38,675 nt of DNA, taken from IMG/VR virus record IMGVR_UViG_3300025646_000125, positions 1 to 38,675 of that record. The stretch is one strand, 5' to 3'. The position numbers and the translations under genes were made by a program. The notes under the pieces were generated by a model. It ran no database searches. It worked only from the letters and a program-made list of their open reading frames with translations, and was not told the DNA's origin. Source of the stretch: a virus. Every line of letters starts with the position of its first letter. The first letter of the stretch is position 1. Below are positions 36,884 to 38,675 of this stretch, piece after piece.

Positions 36884-37267
36884 ATGAAAACATTACTAAC
36901 AGTAATATTATCCTTTATCGCCGTTGCAGTGTTAGCACAGGCAGACACTACGGTAGTTACCAATCCTTTCCAGGATGGCAACCTCGAAGGAGTGGTCAGC
37001 CAATACGAGTTGATCTATGCTGCATTAGCAACCCTGTGGGGATATGCCGCCAGAGCACTCTTTAAAAAAGAGTCTGGTGATCCATTGTTCTATCTCTCTA
37101 TTGTGGCGGGAGCAGCAACGATTGGAGGCATATTCGTATGGCAGGAATTGAGTGATGCTATCAGTTTAACGATCTCTTTCGTTATCTCTACCAAGCTGTA
37201 CGAACTGGCGTGGAAGCCAATTGAAAAGATCATCACATCTAACAGAGTAGAACAGCCCAAGGCATGA
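36884..37267 (+). CDS. Membrane protein with signal-like N-terminus, 127 aa
   Basis: MKTLLTVILSFIAVAVLAQ is another signal-like start. Then polar residues to about 35 and hydrophobic segments at about 42-58, 69-87 (LFYLSIVAGAATIGGIFVW) and 91-110 (ISLTISFVISTKLYELAW). Could be a holin, given three or four TM helices and position among late genes. Before it lie ATTGCGACGACC (36834-36845) and the small hairpin ACCAC/GTGGT (36855-36870). Confidence 0.72.
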   Translation: MKTLLTVILSFIAVAVLAQADTTVVTNPFQDGNLEGVVSQYELIYAALATLWGYAARALFKKESGDPLFYLSIVAGAATIGGIFVWQELSDAISLTISFVISTKLYELAWKPIEKIITSNRVEQPKA

Positions 37268-37914
37268 GGATTGACGAAGTACATAGGCTAATCCTGTTAG
37301 GTGTCAACAAGACACAGACCGGATACCTGTCTCCACCGGAGATCGATGACTTCTTCAATCGTGCACAGAGGGCAGAATTTGCAGACCTTCTTGGCATTCC
37401 AGGAACACAAGACCAGAAAGGATATGCCAGGGTGAGAAAGATTCACCGTGACCTTGCTCCATTCAGGGTTTCTGCTATAAGCGATTCAGATGCGGGTGGG
37501 CTTGTGTCTACTCCGACTGAGTTGGAATACCTGATTGCAGTAATGGCTAACGATAACACGCCAATAGACATTTGCACAGAGAGCCAGTTAGCATACAGAC
37601 TAACCAGCAACTTGATCCCGATCAATGCGTCCTTCCCTGCTGCTGAAGAAACCGATACCGGATTTCAAATTTACCCAAAGGAACAATACACGGATGTAAA
37701 GTACTGGTACTTGGCAACGCCTACAAATGTAGAATATGTACACACTGTGGCAGGAAGAACGATCATCTATGACGATGCCGCATCAACTCACCCACAATGG
37801 AAGGGTGCCGCATTAGAGCGTGTGATCAACCGAGCAATCGAACTGGCTGGAGAGTACCTGCAAAGTCAATATACTGCTGAGAAAAGCGCAGCTAAAACGC
37901 AAAGAGGATTATGA
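37264..37914 (+). CDS. Virion connector-like protein, 216 aa
   Basis: MRIDEVHRLILLGVNKTQTG, GYLSPPEIDDFFNRAQRAEFAD, an internal strand-rich domain, and a helical end (ALERVINRAIELAGEYLQSQ). The 'YLSPPEIDDFFNRAQ' start is familiar, from memory, in Bacteroidota phage structural proteins of unknown fold (probably head-tail or ring). ATGA overlaps on both sides. Confidence 0.75.
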   Translation: MRIDEVHRLILLGVNKTQTGYLSPPEIDDFFNRAQRAEFADLLGIPGTQDQKGYARVRKIHRDLAPFRVSAISDSDAGGLVSTPTELEYLIAVMANDNTPIDICTESQLAYRLTSNLIPINASFPAAEETDTGFQIYPKEQYTDVKYWYLATPTNVEYVHTVAGRTIIYDDAASTHPQWKGAALERVINRAIELAGEYLQSQYTAEKSAAKTQRGL

Positions 37915-38675
37915 CGACGCTACGGAAAATATCAGAACAGATCCACCGAATCCTAGAGGGTGGCGACATAACCACTGATACTCCTTACGACATCAGGGAG
38001 ATTCAGGAGTTGGTTGCCCAGACGGTCAACTCGCTACTAAAGGCAGAGTACGTTGATCTCCATATCCGTCAGCGTGAACACATTCCTCCTCATGCACTGA
38101 TCGCTGTGTACGAAGGCGTAGAGGTGCAGGGTGCTACAGGAAGCAACATTATGCGGTGCTCGTTACTTGGCCCTGATTTATACGAGGAGTGGAGAACGCC
38201 GGGTGGAGACACATGGACTACACCTGGTGGTGATCCCTGGATTACTGGCTTCGACTCCAGTGTTACAGTCAACGTCACAGAGGTCGCTGGAACTGGTAAG
38301 TACACCTACACGATAGTCATAGGCGACATGGCGATTCCAGGCGCAACCGACCTGGTGGCCTTGCAAGCAGAAATTGATGCGTGTATTGCGACTGAGAGCA
38401 GTTACATCAAGTTCGTGCAATTTGGTGATGGATTTCCGGCGGTATTCTCTACGTCAGGAATAACGGCCATGACAGTAGATGCCTCCTCGGTAACGATCAC
38501 TTATGACCCAAGCCTGACGTTAGGAGATCCGAAGCCAATCCAGACAGCAACAGCAGAAACACATGCGCTACTAGCAGACGGAACAGTTAACTACGGGACG
38601 ACTACATTAGACAAGATGCAGTGCTGTACGATGGCCGTTGACTTTGCAGCGTCCAACGCACACATAACCCTACCG
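37911..38675 (+). CDS. Virion protein, N-terminal part (cut by window edge)
   Basis: An open frame of 255 codons without stop to the window end. It begins MTTLRKISEQIHRILEGGDI, has a helical first segment (REIQELVAQTVNSLLKAEYV), then a strand-rich region (LIAVYEGVEVQGATGSNIMRCSLLG, TVNVTEVAGTGKYTYTIVIGD). The start overlaps the upstream stop by ATGA. Structural; possibly tail or ring protein. Confidence 0.75.
   Translation, partial: MTTLRKISEQIHRILEGGDITTDTPYDIREIQELVAQTVNSLLKAEYVDLHIRQREHIPPHALIAVYEGVEVQGATGSNIMRCSLLGPDLYEEWRTPGGDTWTTPGGDPWITGFDSSVTVNVTEVAGTGKYTYTIVIGDMAIPGATDLVALQAEIDACIATESSYIKFVQFGDGFPAVFSTSGITAMTVDASSVTITYDPSLTLGDPKPIQTATAETHALLADGTVNYGTTTLDKMQCCTMAVDFAASNAHITLP

Overview
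This is a 38.7 kb piece of a tailed double-stranded DNA phage (Caudoviricetes) or prophage of a Bacteroidota host. The phage assignment rests on a contiguous packaging and capsid block (large terminase, portal, scaffold-like protein, major capsid protein) followed by tail-fibre and tailspike genes. The host assignment rests on several promoters that fit the Bacteroidota -33/-7 pattern (TTG, exactly 20 nt, then TAnnTTTG-like), on weak A-rich ribosome binding regions, and on signal peptides ending in Q. Both ends of the window are open: the first minus-strand gene and the last plus-strand gene are cut. No integrase, repressor, helicase or primase is recognisable inside the window.

Layout. A divergent control region at about 13216-13654 splits the window. 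Leftwards (minus strand, 13215 to 1) runs a dense early-type operon of small genes. Many overlap by ATGA or TGATG, and at least ten are 20-58 residue proteins. It includes a DNA-binding HTH protein, a glucosaminidase endolysin with a small membrane protein, a tRNA-Tyr plus a tRNA-like element lacking a normal anticodon arm, a MazG-like pyrophosphohydrolase, a SLOG-fold protein, an N4/N6 DNA methyltransferase, and several small exported or membrane proteins. The far left (1-4000) is organised differently. An ArdA antirestriction gene starts a transcript whose intergenic gaps contain two copies of a compact, covarying three-way-junction RNA element. Next to it is an array of one-gene cassettes, each with an almost identical promoter and leader and one to three copies of the same terminator. 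With ArdA and the methyltransferase nearby, this looks like an anti-defence or accessory island.

Rightwards (plus strand, 13655 to 38675) runs the late operon. It opens with two tandem leader terminators, then a protein that I read as a winged-helix domain fused to a divergent family-A polymerase palm. Next come a two-domain GroES-like co-chaperonin, small unknown genes, a metallophosphoesterase, a NinG-like protein, terminase, portal, scaffold and capsid genes, then four consecutive adhesin, fibre or tailspike genes that all begin with a Sec-type signal peptide. A signal-bearing membrane protein and virion connector-like genes end the window.

How it fits together. A 15-bp palindrome (GTTGTAA-N-TTACAAC type) recurs at the divergent promoters, at several internal start codons and at the left edge, and is the best candidate for a phage regulator's operator. 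The ArdA and methyltransferase genes would protect incoming DNA. The left-strand enzymes would act early, and the right-strand genes build and arm the virion.
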